From Psychrobacter aestuarii (lineage in GTDB: Bacteria; Pseudomonadota; Gammaproteobacteria; Pseudomonadales; Moraxellaceae), in assembly GCF_904846035.1 (NCBI RefSeq), contig NZ_CAJGYT010000001.1:806001-870000 (forward strand): a stretch of 64,000 bases of DNA, in the 5' to 3' direction. Shown here in pieces: positions 48,785 to 57,701 of this stretch (position 1 is the stretch's first letter; every line of letters starts with the position of its first letter). Position numbers and translations under genes: made by a program. The notes beneath the pieces were generated by a model. That model was given only the letters and a program-made list of their open reading frames with translations. It had not been told where the DNA came from and searched no databases.

Positions 48785-49597
48785 ATGATTGATAATCCAT
48801 ATCCTGATAAATGGCAAGACCTTCAATTAGGCGTAGACAGAATATGTCGTAATGTCGGCTTACAGTCAAAGGTTGAAGTAGATGTATCTACCCCTCGTGG
48901 CTCCGTTAATGTCGATGTTTTGGCTGTTGACGAACTGAGCTTGGACAATATCAAATATATTGTAGAATGCAAAAACTGGAGCTCATCTATTCCTCAGTCT
49001 GTTGTACACTCATTTACGACTGTTATGCATGAAACTGGAGCCAATATTGGATTTATTATTTCTAAGCATGGGCTGCAATCTGGAGCGAAGGAGTATACGA
49101 GAAACACAAATATCGTTGGTCTAACTTATTTAGAATTTCAGCAACGATACTTTGAAGCTTGGTGGACAAGATATTTCTGTCCTCGTGTTGGGGACGCTGC
49201 GGATCGTGTTTTACAATACACTGAAGAATTCAATCGTCACCGTGATAGAGAGTACGACAAGCTTTCTCAAGAAAATAAGGATTTATTTGATCAGTTGCGT
49301 GCAAAATACCGTGTATCTTCGTTTATATTGGCAATGTTTAACCTACCTAGTATAAGCACTAAAATTGATACAGGCACGTTACTTACTCCACCTTCTGACC
49401 TAGAAAGTTTTAAAATAGGAGTCTTATCTATCATCACACCAGAAGTTACATGGTATGGCACGACTTTTCGAGAGTTGTTAGACGATATTTTGCAATACCT
49501 TCTAGATGCAGAGGAAAGTTTTAACTTACTATTTGGAAAGTATATATTTGATCCCACTCCAATTAGTGGCGTAGGAGTAGATGGACCATCTATTTAA
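48785..49597 (+). CDS. Mrr-like PD-(D/E)xK restriction endonuclease
   Basis: The 270-residue protein starts with an Mrr-type nuclease domain. The expected triad is visible: Asp44 in VNVDVLAVDE, then Glu61 and Lys63 in YIVECKNW, followed by a Gln at residue 71 (SSIPQSVV). The helix-strand run AGANIGFIISKHGLQSGAKEY and the TNIVGLTYLEF strand complete the fold. The C half (about 150-270) is unrecognised and could be a recognition or regulatory part. AAGGTG precedes the ATG. It is A+T-rich and follows the DUF2971 gene, so the two are probably one transferred unit. No methylase is adjacent. Confidence 0.75.
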   Translation: MIDNPYPDKWQDLQLGVDRICRNVGLQSKVEVDVSTPRGSVNVDVLAVDELSLDNIKYIVECKNWSSSIPQSVVHSFTTVMHETGANIGFIISKHGLQSGAKEYTRNTNIVGLTYLEFQQRYFEAWWTRYFCPRVGDAADRVLQYTEEFNRHRDREYDKLSQENKDLFDQLRAKYRVSSFILAMFNLPSISTKIDTGTLLTPPSDLESFKIGVLSIITPEVTWYGTTFRELLDDILQYLLDAEESFNLLFGKYIFDPTPISGVGVDGPSI

Positions 49598-49765
49598 ATG
49601 CCTGTTTAAGATAAAAATTTTTACTTTGAGTGTGATAGCAGACTCCAAGAATCATTAGCAATGATTACAAAGGCTACGTTTCGAACGTCTATAATAGCCT
49701 ACCGATCACGAATAAGAGTATGTACACTACACTGTAACTATCTAGGGAACTCAAATAATAGACAT

Positions 49766-49792
49766 AAAAAAAGCCCTAAATGGGCTTTTTTT
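49766..49792. terminator. Bidirectional terminator
   Basis: AAAAAAAGCCC and GGGCTTTTTTT pair around TAAAT. It serves the minus-strand ABC ATPase gene and separates it from the accessory genes on the left. Confidence 0.85.
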
Positions 49793-49810
49793 ATAACTAA
49801 AAGCACAACG

Positions 49811-50557
49811 CTAATTCTGATCGATACGCTGCAAAAACGCCTGCGTACGCGGATGCTCGGAGTCTTCAAACAGCTGCTTGGCGCTGCCCTCTTCGACCAC
49901 GTAGCCGCCTTCCATCAAGACCACATGGTCGGCAACGTCACGAGCAAAGTTAATCTCGTGCGTGACCACCACCATCGTCCAGCCTTCAGACGCCAGCTGC
50001 TTCATGGTCGCGAGCACATCTTGCACCAATTCAGGGTCAAGGGCGCTGGTCGGCTCATCAAAGAGCAGCAAATCAGGCTCAATCGCCAGCGCGCGGGCAA
50101 TCCCGATACGCTGCTGCTGTCCGCCTGAGAGCTGAAACGGGTACAAATCTGCCTTGTCCGCAAGACCCACCTTTTCGAGCAGGGTCAGTGCGTCTTTACG
50201 CATCTCGGCTTTGTTTTTGCCTTGTACGACGACAGGACCGAGCATCAAATTGTCAATCGCGGTCTTATGCGGAAACAGATTGTACGACTGAAATACCATG
50301 CCTGACTTGCGCTGCAGTGCCAGCAGGGTTTTTTTATTGGGCTTTTGCGCAAAGTCCACGCTCAAGCTGCCATCATCAAAGCTGATCGTCCCTTGGTCGG
50401 GGGTTTCTAGCGCATTGAGGCAGCGTAAAAAAGTGGTCTTGCCTGAGCCTGATGGCCCTAAGATGACCACCACATTACCCTTTTTGACCGTCAAATCAAT
50501 GCCCTTTAACACCTTATTGTCGCCAAAAGCTTTGTGAATATTTTTGATGTGAATCAT
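49811..50557 (-). CDS. Polar amino-acid ABC transporter, ATP-binding protein
   Basis: The 248-residue ATPase drives a polar amino-acid importer. GPSGSGKTTFLRC is Walker A, QSYNLFPHKTAIDNL the Q-loop region, LSGGQQQRIGIARAL the ABC signature, and LLLFDEPTSALDPE the Walker B and D-loop. VVVTHEINFARDVADHV carries the switch His. The detail is closest, from memory, to cystine-type ATPases (YecC/TcyN group). The ATG at 50557 has AGGA six bases away; the ATG two codons before would touch it. It is the third gene after the binding protein and permease. Confidence 0.88.
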   Translation of the reverse strand: MIHIKNIHKAFGDNKVLKGIDLTVKKGNVVVILGPSGSGKTTFLRCLNALETPDQGTISFDDGSLSVDFAQKPNKKTLLALQRKSGMVFQSYNLFPHKTAIDNLMLGPVVVQGKNKAEMRKDALTLLEKVGLADKADLYPFQLSGGQQQRIGIARALAIEPDLLLFDEPTSALDPELVQDVLATMKQLASEGWTMVVVTHEINFARDVADHVVLMEGGYVVEEGSAKQLFEDSEHPRTQAFLQRIDQN

Positions 50558-50605
50558 AGCCATTCCTATCGTTGTGCCAGTGATGCCAAGGGCGACGCCT
50601 CGGCG

Positions 50606-51328
50606 TTACTTTGCCACGTAGCGGTCGAGGCGGGTCTCGATTTTGCCTTGCAAGAAACTTAAGAACAAGCAAATGCCCCAATAAATAATCGCCGCTTCGG
50701 TATATACCAGCATAAATTCATAGTTACGGGCGGTGATAATCTGCGCTTGTTTAAACAGCTCGGTGACCAGCACCAGCGACGCTAGCGAGGTTTCTTTAAC
50801 CAGTCCAATAAAGGTGTTGGACAACGGCGGCACAGACACGCGCAGCGCCTGCGGCAAAATCACATGGCGAAAGGTCTGCAAATAGGTCATGCCCACGGTC
50901 GCGCCTGCTTCCCACTGTCCTTTTGGGATGGACAAGATAGACGCACGCACCGTCTCGGACGCATACGCGCCAATGTTTAGCGAAAAGGCGATAATCGCGG
51001 AGGGAAACGGGTCAAGCTTAATCCCCACATTGGGCAGACCGTAGAAAATGATAAACAGCTGCACCAGCATCGGCGTCCCGCGAATGGCAGACACATACAC
51101 ACGCGCCAAGCGATAGACAATCTTATGCCATAGGCTGGTGCGCGGTACGATACGTATCAGCGCCACGAACAGCGCGATACACATACCGATAGCAAAGGAG
51201 ATGAGCGCAAGCGGTATCGAATAATAAATACCGCCTTTGAGCATCGGCCAAAACGAATTAATGACAATCTCTGCCCGATCAGGCGTCATAAAGGGCAAGA
51301 TGGCCAGTAGGTCAGTAAGCCAAGTCAT
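50606..51328 (-). CDS. Polar amino-acid ABC transporter, permease
   Basis: The 240-residue inner-membrane permease has about five helices, including [24 protein letters not shown] near the start. The cytoplasmic loop [30 protein letters not shown] is the ATPase-docking EAA motif of the HisM/GltK group. [17 protein letters not shown] is also typical. Its start overlaps the stop codon of the binding-protein gene by one base (TAATG), so the two are translationally coupled. Substrate is not fixed by sequence; cystine or another polar amino acid is likely. Confidence 0.9.
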   Translation of the reverse strand: MTWLTDLLAILPFMTPDRAEIVINSFWPMLKGGIYYSIPLALISFAIGMCIALFVALIRIVPRTSLWHKIVYRLARVYVSAIRGTPMLVQLFIIFYGLPNVGIKLDPFPSAIIAFSLNIGAYASETVRASILSIPKGQWEAGATVGMTYLQTFRHVILPQALRVSVPPLSNTFIGLVKETSLASLVLVTELFKQAQIITARNYEFMLVYTEAAIIYWGICLFLSFLQGKIETRLDRYVAK

Positions 51329-52161
51329 TAGTTTTGCTTGCTTATATCAGTGCCAAAGAATTCTTCACTGATTTTGGTCAGCGTGCCGTCTTGCGCAAGC
51401 TCAGCCATCGCGTCATTGATTTTTTTCAGCACGTCTTCATTGCCTTTACGCAAGATGATGCCTGAGCCTGTTTTTTCTGCGGCAGGCGCTTTGAGTTTAA
51501 TCTCAAGACCGCTGTCTGGCGTCTTTTTCAAGTAGTCGAGTACCGCAAGCTCATCGTTCATGGTCAAGTCAGCGCGGTCTTGTTTGACCAGCTGCACCGC
51601 TTGTGCCATACCGTCTACAGGTACGACAGTCGCGCCGTATTTTTCTGCCAGCTCACCGTAGTTACTACTGAGCGACTGCGCTGATTTTAGCCCTTTTAGC
51701 GACTCCCACGCGTTATAGCGGTTGTCTTCTTTTTTCGCCAGTACCACAGCGCCTGACCAGCTGTAGGCGGTGGCTTTGTCGTATTTGGCTTCACGCTCAG
51801 GTGTGGTCAGGGCAACTTGGTTGGCAACCATATCAAAGCGCTCTGAATCCAGACCCGCCAGCATCGCGTCCCACTGGGTTTCTTTAAATTCAACATCCAC
51901 GCCCAGTTTGTCAGCGACGGCGCGCGTGACTTCGACATCATAGCCTGTCAATTTGCCACTTTCGTCATGATAAGTGAACGGCGGGTACGTGCCCTCGGTA
52001 CCGACGCTGATGGTGCCGCCGTTGTTGATGCGCTGAATCAAATCAGAACCCGCATCTGTGCTGGCGTCCGCAGCAGTGTCGGTGTTGCCTGATTGGTTAC
52101 AAGCGGCAAGTAAAGCGCTGCCTGCAATAATCGGCAGTAGGGTTAAATAACGACGTTTCAT
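51328..52161 (-). CDS. Polar amino-acid ABC transporter, substrate-binding lipoprotein
   Basis: The 277-residue protein has a lipoprotein signal ending LLAAC (Cys21) and a Thr/Asp/Ala-rich linker, then a family-3 solute-binding domain. [25 protein letters not shown] gives the lobe-1 start with the conserved Tyr-Pro-Pro-Phe, and [20 protein letters not shown] follows. [13 protein letters not shown] lies in lobe 2. AAGGATTTTTC precedes the ATG at 52161. It heads the three-gene transporter. The nearby hut genes raise histidine as a possible ligand, but the sequence reads more like the cystine type; this is unresolved. Confidence 0.9.
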   Translation of the reverse strand: MKRRYLTLLPIIAGSALLAACNQSGNTDTAADASTDAGSDLIQRINNGGTISVGTEGTYPPFTYHDESGKLTGYDVEVTRAVADKLGVDVEFKETQWDAMLAGLDSERFDMVANQVALTTPEREAKYDKATAYSWSGAVVLAKKEDNRYNAWESLKGLKSAQSLSSNYGELAEKYGATVVPVDGMAQAVQLVKQDRADLTMNDELAVLDYLKKTPDSGLEIKLKAPAAEKTGSGIILRKGNEDVLKKINDAMAELAQDGTLTKISEEFFGTDISKQN

Positions 52162-52551
52162 GAAAAATCCTTGTGTCAATGGATAAACCTATCGCGGCAG
52201 CGCATGCGCTTTGCTGTATGCGGCGTACTCTCACGTGTTTGACCCTCGAGGTCAATATAACCACGTAATAGCATCATCAAGCGGGTAAGCAACCAGCCAA
52301 GCCGCGCTCAATAGGAAGTGCGTGTTGGCTGTCGTCAGCCGCTGAGCGATAGGTCGAATAAAGGTCTGTGCGTATGGCTGCACAATCTAGGGGCGGCGCG
52401 ACTATTTTTCAATAGCCACTGACAAAATCACAGCACGATAAGATGGATGCTGGATGATACCGATGCGCCATCGCGACTGCTTGATTGCTACTAACAATCC
52501 GCCTGCCGTGGCGCTCAAGTATGTATTGTATACGCAACTGCCTATAGAGTG
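52162..52551. other. Intergenic region upstream of the ABC transporter
   Basis: No gene is supportable. An imperfect 17-bp palindrome TTGACCCTCGAGGTCAA lies at 52239-52255, about 80 bases before the binding-protein start on the minus strand, and could be a regulator site. No matching -10 or -35 pair was convincing. Confidence 0.4.
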
Positions 52552-53295
52552 CTATAGCTCGCCTGTGAACTGATAGCGCTCGCCTGCATGCCACATGCGC
52601 ACCACGGTCACGCTTTGCCCTGCTGAGTAGGTCTGGCGGCACAATACCAAGGCGGGCGACTGCGGCGGGATTTGTAGGGCTTTTGCAATCTCAGCGTTGG
52701 CGGGTTTTGCGCTGATGGTATAGCTGCCGCGCTCTAGCGGGATTTTGGCGACCAGATAGTCACTGGTGTTGACCACAGTAAAATCTTGGTCAATAAACTG
52801 CGGGACGCGCTTGGCATCGACCCAGCGCTCTTCTAATTGAATCGGCTCACCGTCAGCAATGTGCAGGATTTTGACTTCATAAATCACAGGCGTGTTTGAG
52901 GTGTCTGCTGGCACGGCTGTTTGCTCGATATGAAATTTATGACGCAGCCAGTCATCGAGCATATCTGCGCTCAAGGCGCGCTTGGTGATGACCTGCGCTT
53001 CATAGGCGCGGTTCGCCGACTTTAAATCCTCAGCGATGTTACGCACCTCAACAAAGGTATGATTGAACTGCTGCTGCGCCACAAACGTGCCCGACCCCTG
53101 TCGCCGCTCAAGCACCCGCTCTTCACTCAGCTCTTTTAAAGCGCGGTTCACCGTCATACGCGAGACGCCGAACTCCTCCGCGAGCGCCATCTCGGTCGAT
53201 ATGGCCGTCCCCGCCGCCCATGTGCCTTGATGAATGTTGCTTAAAATGGCTTGTTTGATGCGTTGATACGCAGGAATGGGTTTGCTCTTGGTCAT
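52552..53295 (-). CDS. hutC: Histidine utilization repressor
   Basis: HutC is a GntR-family repressor that releases DNA when urocanate accumulates. The 247-residue protein has a winged-helix N terminus (PAYQRIKQAILSNI, then MALAEEFGVSRMTVNRALKELSEE, ERRQGSGTFVA) and a UTRA ligand domain with EERWVDAKRVPQFI and LRQ-like LVLCRQTYSAGQSVTVVRM. The ATG at 53295 fits the family start (MTKSKPIPAYQ); 66 residues upstream are not family-like. It is divergent from hutU, with a perfect palindrome in the shared gap. No HutD or HutF is seen nearby. Confidence 0.93.
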   Translation of the reverse strand: MTKSKPIPAYQRIKQAILSNIHQGTWAAGTAISTEMALAEEFGVSRMTVNRALKELSEERVLERRQGSGTFVAQQQFNHTFVEVRNIAEDLKSANRAYEAQVITKRALSADMLDDWLRHKFHIEQTAVPADTSNTPVIYEVKILHIADGEPIQLEERWVDAKRVPQFIDQDFTVVNTSDYLVAKIPLERGSYTISAKPANAEIAKALQIPPQSPALVLCRQTYSAGQSVTVVRMWHAGERYQFTGEL

Positions 53296-53441
53296 GGCAG
53301 GCTCACTGTGCGCAAATAAATCTATGATAGCACGGCCGTTGGCAAGCTTTGTCTCTGATATACCTACCATTTTTATAAAAAATATTAACAAAAACCTTAG
53401 CGCATAAAAAAAGTGCTTGCATGGCGACTTTTTCCTTGATA

Positions 53442-53457
53442 ATTTGTATATACAAAT
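53442..53457. promoter_or_regulatory. Probable HutC operator
   Basis: ATTTGTATATACAAAT is a perfect 16-bp palindrome in the hutC-hutU gap. It contains TGTATATACA, the core of known HutC-type operators. A possible hutU promoter (TTGCAT at 53417-53422, TAATTT at 53440-53445, 17 apart) overlaps it, so bound HutC should block transcription. Confidence 0.75.
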
Positions 53458-53524
53458 AAAGCTATGGAACAGGCAGCCACGTTTGCCGCCCACTACTCGC
53501 CCCTCATATGATTAAGGAATGATG

Positions 53525-55225
53525 ATGACCAAGCACACCACCTATACCCGCCGTGACGAAAGCCGAGACATCAAAGCACCAACAGGCACGACGCTTACCT
53601 GCAAAAGCTGGCTGACCGAAGCGCCCTATCGTATGCTACAAAACAACCTACATCCAGACGTGGCAGAGAATCCAAAAAGCCTTGTAGTGTATGGCGGCAT
53701 CGGGCGTGCGGCGCGTAACTGGGAAAGCTACGACCAAATCTTGGCATCATTAAAAGAGCTCGAAGACGACCAAACCTTGCTTGTGCAATCGGGCAAGCCT
53801 GTTGGCGTGTTCCAAACGCATAGCGATGCGCCGCGTGTGTTGATTGCCAATTCAAACCTTGTGCCCCGCTGGGCAACGTGGTCACACTTTAACGAGCTAG
53901 ACCGTAAAGACTTGTTTATGTACGGACAGATGACCGCAGGCAGCTGGATTTATATCGGCACACAAGGCATCGTCCAAGGCACATACGAGACTTTTGCCGA
54001 AGCAGGTCGCCAGCATTATGACGGCAGCTGGCGTGGGCGCTGGATTTTGACCGCAGGTTTGGGCGGTATGGGTGGCGCGCAGCCACTTGCCGCGACCTTT
54101 GCAGGCGCAACCTCACTGAACATCGAATGTCAGCAATCAAGCATTGATTTTCGTCTGCGTACTGGCTACGTGGACAAGCAAGCCCGCGACCTTGACCACG
54201 CGTATGAGCTGATTGAGCAGCACACCAAGGCAGGCGACGCCATCTCTATCGCGCTCCTTGGCAACGCGGCGGACATCTTGCCAGAAATGGTCAAGCGCGC
54301 CCAAAACGGCGGCATGAAGCCTGATTTGGTCACCGACCAAACCTCAGCGCACGACCTCATTAATGGCTATCTGCCAAGCGGCTGGAGCGTGGACGAATGG
54401 AAAGCGGCGCAAGAAGACCAAAGCCAACATGACAAACTGACCAAAGACGCGGCACAATCATGTGCGGTACACGTGCAAGCGATTTTGGACTTTCAAGATA
54501 TGGGCGTGCCTGCCACCGATTATGGCAACAACATTCGCCAAGTGGCGTTTGATGAAGGCGTTCAGAATGCCTTTGATTTTCCAGGTTTTGTCCCTGCCTA
54601 TATCCGCCCGCTGTTTTGCCAAGGTAAAGGACCGTTTCGCTGGGTGGCGTTGTCTGGCGACCCAGAAGACATCTACAAAACCGACCAAAAAATCAAAGAG
54701 CTGTTCCCCGAAAACACGCACGTACACCGCTGGCTGGATATGGCAAAAGAGCGCATTCAGTTCCAAGGCTTGCCTGCGCGTATTTGCTGGCTAGGACTGG
54801 GCGAGCGCGACAAAGCAGGGCTTGCCTTTAACGAAATGGTCAAAAATGGCGAGCTAAAAGGTCCTATCGTCATCGGTCGTGACCACCTCGACACAGGCTC
54901 GGTCGCCAGCCCCAACCGCGAGACCGAAAGCATGAAAGACGGCTCGGACGCGGTGTCGGATTGGGCATTATTAAACGGTATGCTCAACGTGGCAGGCGGC
55001 GCGACGTGGGTATCCCTACATCACGGCGGCGGTGTGGGCATGGGCTACTCGCAGCATTCAGGCATGGTCATTGTCGCAGACGGTACAGAGGCGGCAGAAA
55101 AACGTCTGGCACGCGTGCTGGTCAATGACTGCGGCTCAGGCGTCATGCGTCATGCGGATGCAGGCTACGAGCTGGCAATTAAAACGGCGAAAGACTACGG
55201 CTTAAACTTGCCGATGATTGACTGA
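53525..55225 (+). CDS. hutU: Urocanate hydratase
   Basis: The enzyme converts urocanate to imidazolonepropionate using NAD as a covalent electrophile, the second step of histidine breakdown. The 566-residue protein carries [17 protein letters not shown] near the start, [18 protein letters not shown] for NAD binding, and [17 protein letters not shown] with the conserved Cys. The C-terminal [11 protein letters not shown] and [15 protein letters not shown] blocks are also present. The ATG at 53525 is used because AAGGA lies six bases upstream; two earlier ATG codons nearly touch it. It opens the hut row and is regulated from the palindrome upstream. Confidence 0.96.
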   Translation: MTKHTTYTRRDESRDIKAPTGTTLTCKSWLTEAPYRMLQNNLHPDVAENPKSLVVYGGIGRAARNWESYDQILASLKELEDDQTLLVQSGKPVGVFQTHSDAPRVLIANSNLVPRWATWSHFNELDRKDLFMYGQMTAGSWIYIGTQGIVQGTYETFAEAGRQHYDGSWRGRWILTAGLGGMGGAQPLAATFAGATSLNIECQQSSIDFRLRTGYVDKQARDLDHAYELIEQHTKAGDAISIALLGNAADILPEMVKRAQNGGMKPDLVTDQTSAHDLINGYLPSGWSVDEWKAAQEDQSQHDKLTKDAAQSCAVHVQAILDFQDMGVPATDYGNNIRQVAFDEGVQNAFDFPGFVPAYIRPLFCQGKGPFRWVALSGDPEDIYKTDQKIKELFPENTHVHRWLDMAKERIQFQGLPARICWLGLGERDKAGLAFNEMVKNGELKGPIVIGRDHLDTGSVASPNRETESMKDGSDAVSDWALLNGMLNVAGGATWVSLHHGGGVGMGYSQHSGMVIVADGTEAAEKRLARVLVNDCGSGVMRHADAGYELAIKTAKDYGLNLPMID

Positions 55226-55322
55226 TCATCAGCCGCAGCTCAGCCAAGCGCTCGCGTCTGTGATGGCAACAAGCTCACAGACGCTATATCGCTACTAGAA
55301 TACCCTTATCAAGGAGGATAAG

Positions 55323-55781
55323 ATGACAAACAACAGCCACAGCTCATTGCCAAACGAGACCGACGCACATGCGGATACCTCAAAGGTAGCAACCGAGGGT
55401 GCAACGCTACAAAGCGCGCCTCTCTTGCCAAGCACTGAGACACTAGACACGTTCGAGGATGACAGGCCGCTATTGTCGAAGACTCGCGGTATCGTACAGC
55501 TGATTGTGTTTAGCGCCATTGGGCTGGTGATGTTTTTTGTGCCGTTTACCATTGGCGGTAAAAGCACCATCTTATTCGACCACGGCGCGACCTATTTGGT
55601 CAGCCAACAGCACACCTTAGCGGTGATTTTGCTGTTTTTATTGATGCTGTACGGTGTTGCCAAACCCTTTATTGACAAGTCATGGCACGGTACTCAGCAT
55701 TTTATTGGCGGGCGCATTTGGACAGCTGGCACTGGCGCTACATTGGCTGGGATAAATACAATTTATTCTTTATACAACTGA
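55323..55781 (+). CDS. YjiH-like membrane protein, apparently truncated
   Basis: The 152-residue product starts with a hydrophilic tail rich in Thr, Ser and Asp. RGIVQLIVFSAIGLVMFFVPFTIGGKSTILFDH follows, which in my reading matches the first membrane segment of YjiH-family nucleoside-recognition proteins, and then a second helix (TLAVILLFLLMLYGVAKPF). Full-length relatives run to several hundred residues with many more helices; here the reading ends after TIYSLYN, shortly before hairpin repeat copy B. AAGGAGGATAAG precedes the ATG. It may be a degraded transporter of the hut cluster, or a small protein in its own right. The family call is from memory. Confidence 0.55.
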   Translation: MTNNSHSSLPNETDAHADTSKVATEGATLQSAPLLPSTETLDTFEDDRPLLSKTRGIVQLIVFSAIGLVMFFVPFTIGGKSTILFDHGATYLVSQQHTLAVILLFLLMLYGVAKPFIDKSWHGTQHFIGGRIWTAGTGATLAGINTIYSLYN

Positions 55782-55788
55782 TATGGCG

Positions 55789-55861
55789 TGATTAGACGGT
55801 ATTTTTCGTAGCCTCTGGAAACATCGTCACAGCAAGCAAGAAAAATACCATCTAATCGCAT
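55789..55861 (+). repeat. Hairpin repeat, copy B
   Basis: The arms GATTAGACGGTATTTTTC and GAAAAATACCATCTAATC pair with one mismatch. The segment 55826-55849 is 24 bases long and identical to 30214-30237 in copy A. The outer arms differ between copies but are self-complementary in each. This copy lies directly after the truncated YjiH-like gene. The rest of the gap to hutH (55862-56048) holds no further feature I can support. Confidence 0.6.
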
Positions 55862-56048
55862 ACTACCAGTTTAAAAACTAGATAATAAACACGGCGTGGT
55901 TGAGAAAAAAGACAACTTTTGACCACCATATTTTTCATAAAAAATCAGGCAAGTTGGCAGCGCCGTTAAACGCCGCCTACTTGCCAAAAATATATACCGC
56001 CCGCAGCACGGGCGCACCCACAAAAAAGTACATGACAGGAGCACCACC

Positions 56049-57611
56049 ATGACCGAGCAGACCAACCACTTTGAGATTGTCCCCAAACGCATCAGCTTTG
56101 CCCAACTGCGCCGCATTTATAACGCGCCTGTACGCGTCTCGCTGCCTGATAGCGCTTACGCGGCGATTGATGACTCACACGCCAACGTTCAGACCATCAT
56201 TGCCCGTGATAAGAGCGCCTATGGCATTAATACGGGCTTTGGTCTGCTTGCCAAGACACGTATTAGCGATGACCAGTTGGAGCTATTGCAGCGCAATTTG
56301 ATTATCTCGCATTCGGTCGGCACAGGGGAGCGCCTGCCTGATGGCGTAGCGCGTCTGATTATGGTCATGAAGGTCGCGAGCCTCGCACAAGGCGTGTCGG
56401 GTGTGCGCCGCGTGGTGGTTGATGGTCTGCTGGCGCTAATCAATAACGACATCATTCCCAATATCCCTGCCAAAGGCTCGGTCGGCGCGTCAGGGGATCT
56501 TGCGCCATTATCGCACATGACTTTAGCCTTGATGGGTGAAGGCGATGTGTACGTCAATGGCGAAGCGGTTGCAGCGGCTGACGCACTGGCGGCAAAAGGG
56601 ATTGAGCCAATTACTTTGGCAGCCAAAGAAGGCTTGGCGCTGATTAATGGCACGCAAGTCTCGACCGCCCTTGCGCTGCGCGGTTATTTCTTAGCCCAAG
56701 ATTTATTAGAGTCCGCGACCGTGGTCGGCTCGCTGTCGATTGATGCGGCAAAAGGTTCAGATGCGCCGTTTGATGCGCGTATTCACGAGGTGCGCGGGCA
56801 TCATGGACAGATACAGATTGCCAAGACGCACCGCCACCTAATTGAAGGTAGCGAGATTCGCGCCTCGCACCAAGGCGATCACGACAGCCGCGTGCAAGAC
56901 CCGTACTGCCTACGCTGCCAGCCACAGGTGATGGGTGCGTGTCTAGACATTATCAATCAAGCGGGCAATACCTTGCTGATTGAAGCCAACGCGGTGACGG
57001 ACAATCCGTTGATTTTTAATAATGAAGACGGTCCTGTGGCGATTTCTGGCGGTAACTTCCATGCCGAGCCTGTGGCATTCGCCGCTGACATTTTGGCATT
57101 GGCGATTGCGGAGATTGGCGCGATGTCTGAGCGCCGCGTGGCATTGCTGATTGATGCGACCTTATCAGGCTTACCACCGTTTTTGGTGGAAAATGCAGGC
57201 GTCAACTCAGGCTTTATGATTGCGCACGTGACCGCCGCCGCGCTCGCCTCTGAAAACAAATCCATCGCCCACCCTGGCAGCGTGGACAGTATCCCAACCT
57301 CTGCCAACCAAGAAGACCACGTATCGATGGCAACTTATGCCGCGCGCCGTCTTTTTGAGATGGCGCACAACAGCGCGACCATCATCGGTATTGAGCTGCT
57401 CGCAGCCGCTCAGGGTATCGACTTTCACCGCGACCTTGCAACCTCAGCACCGCTACATACCGCGCATCAGCGCTTGCGTGATGAGGTGAGTTTTTATGAC
57501 AAAGACCGCTACTTTGCCCCTGATATCGAAGCGGCAAAACAGCTGGTAATGAGTGGCGCACTCACCGAGCATTGGCAAGCGTTGCGCGCCGACTGGTATC
57601 ACGCCCACTAA
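56049..57611 (+). CDS. hutH: Histidine ammonia-lyase
   Basis: The enzyme removes ammonia from L-histidine to give urocanate, the first step of the pathway. The 520-residue protein contains the Ala-Ser-Gly triad that forms the MIO electrophile at residues 147-149 ([14 protein letters not shown]), the YGINTGFG start, and the [23 protein letters not shown] block ([19 protein letters not shown]) near residue 415. [12 protein letters not shown] and [10 protein letters not shown] lie between. GGAGCACCACC precedes the ATG. It is slightly longer than the Pseudomonas form. It follows hutU and repeat copy B and precedes hutG and hutI. Confidence 0.96.
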   Translation: MTEQTNHFEIVPKRISFAQLRRIYNAPVRVSLPDSAYAAIDDSHANVQTIIARDKSAYGINTGFGLLAKTRISDDQLELLQRNLIISHSVGTGERLPDGVARLIMVMKVASLAQGVSGVRRVVVDGLLALINNDIIPNIPAKGSVGASGDLAPLSHMTLALMGEGDVYVNGEAVAAADALAAKGIEPITLAAKEGLALINGTQVSTALALRGYFLAQDLLESATVVGSLSIDAAKGSDAPFDARIHEVRGHHGQIQIAKTHRHLIEGSEIRASHQGDHDSRVQDPYCLRCQPQVMGACLDIINQAGNTLLIEANAVTDNPLIFNNEDGPVAISGGNFHAEPVAFAADILALAIAEIGAMSERRVALLIDATLSGLPPFLVENAGVNSGFMIAHVTAAALASENKSIAHPGSVDSIPTSANQEDHVSMATYAARRLFEMAHNSATIIGIELLAAAQGIDFHRDLATSAPLHTAHQRLRDEVSFYDKDRYFAPDIEAAKQLVMSGALTEHWQALRADWYHAH

Positions 57612-57701
57612 GATTTACCGCCACGCGCACTGCTGCTTTTAGGGTGCGCGTTGGCGTTTATCGCTTAGAATAGGTTTAGCAAAAATATAAGGAAACGCTT
57701 T

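Noticed and set aside
47190..49597. Toxin-antitoxin pair
   Set aside because: The two A+T-rich genes are each over 700 bases, are separated by 49 bases, and neither shows a toxin or antitoxin family pattern; a nuclease-containing defence cassette fits better.
49661..50128. 155-codon plus-strand reading frame
   Set aside because: It runs through the terminator at 49766 and then lies antisense to the ABC ATPase gene; its composition is that of an opposite-strand shadow.
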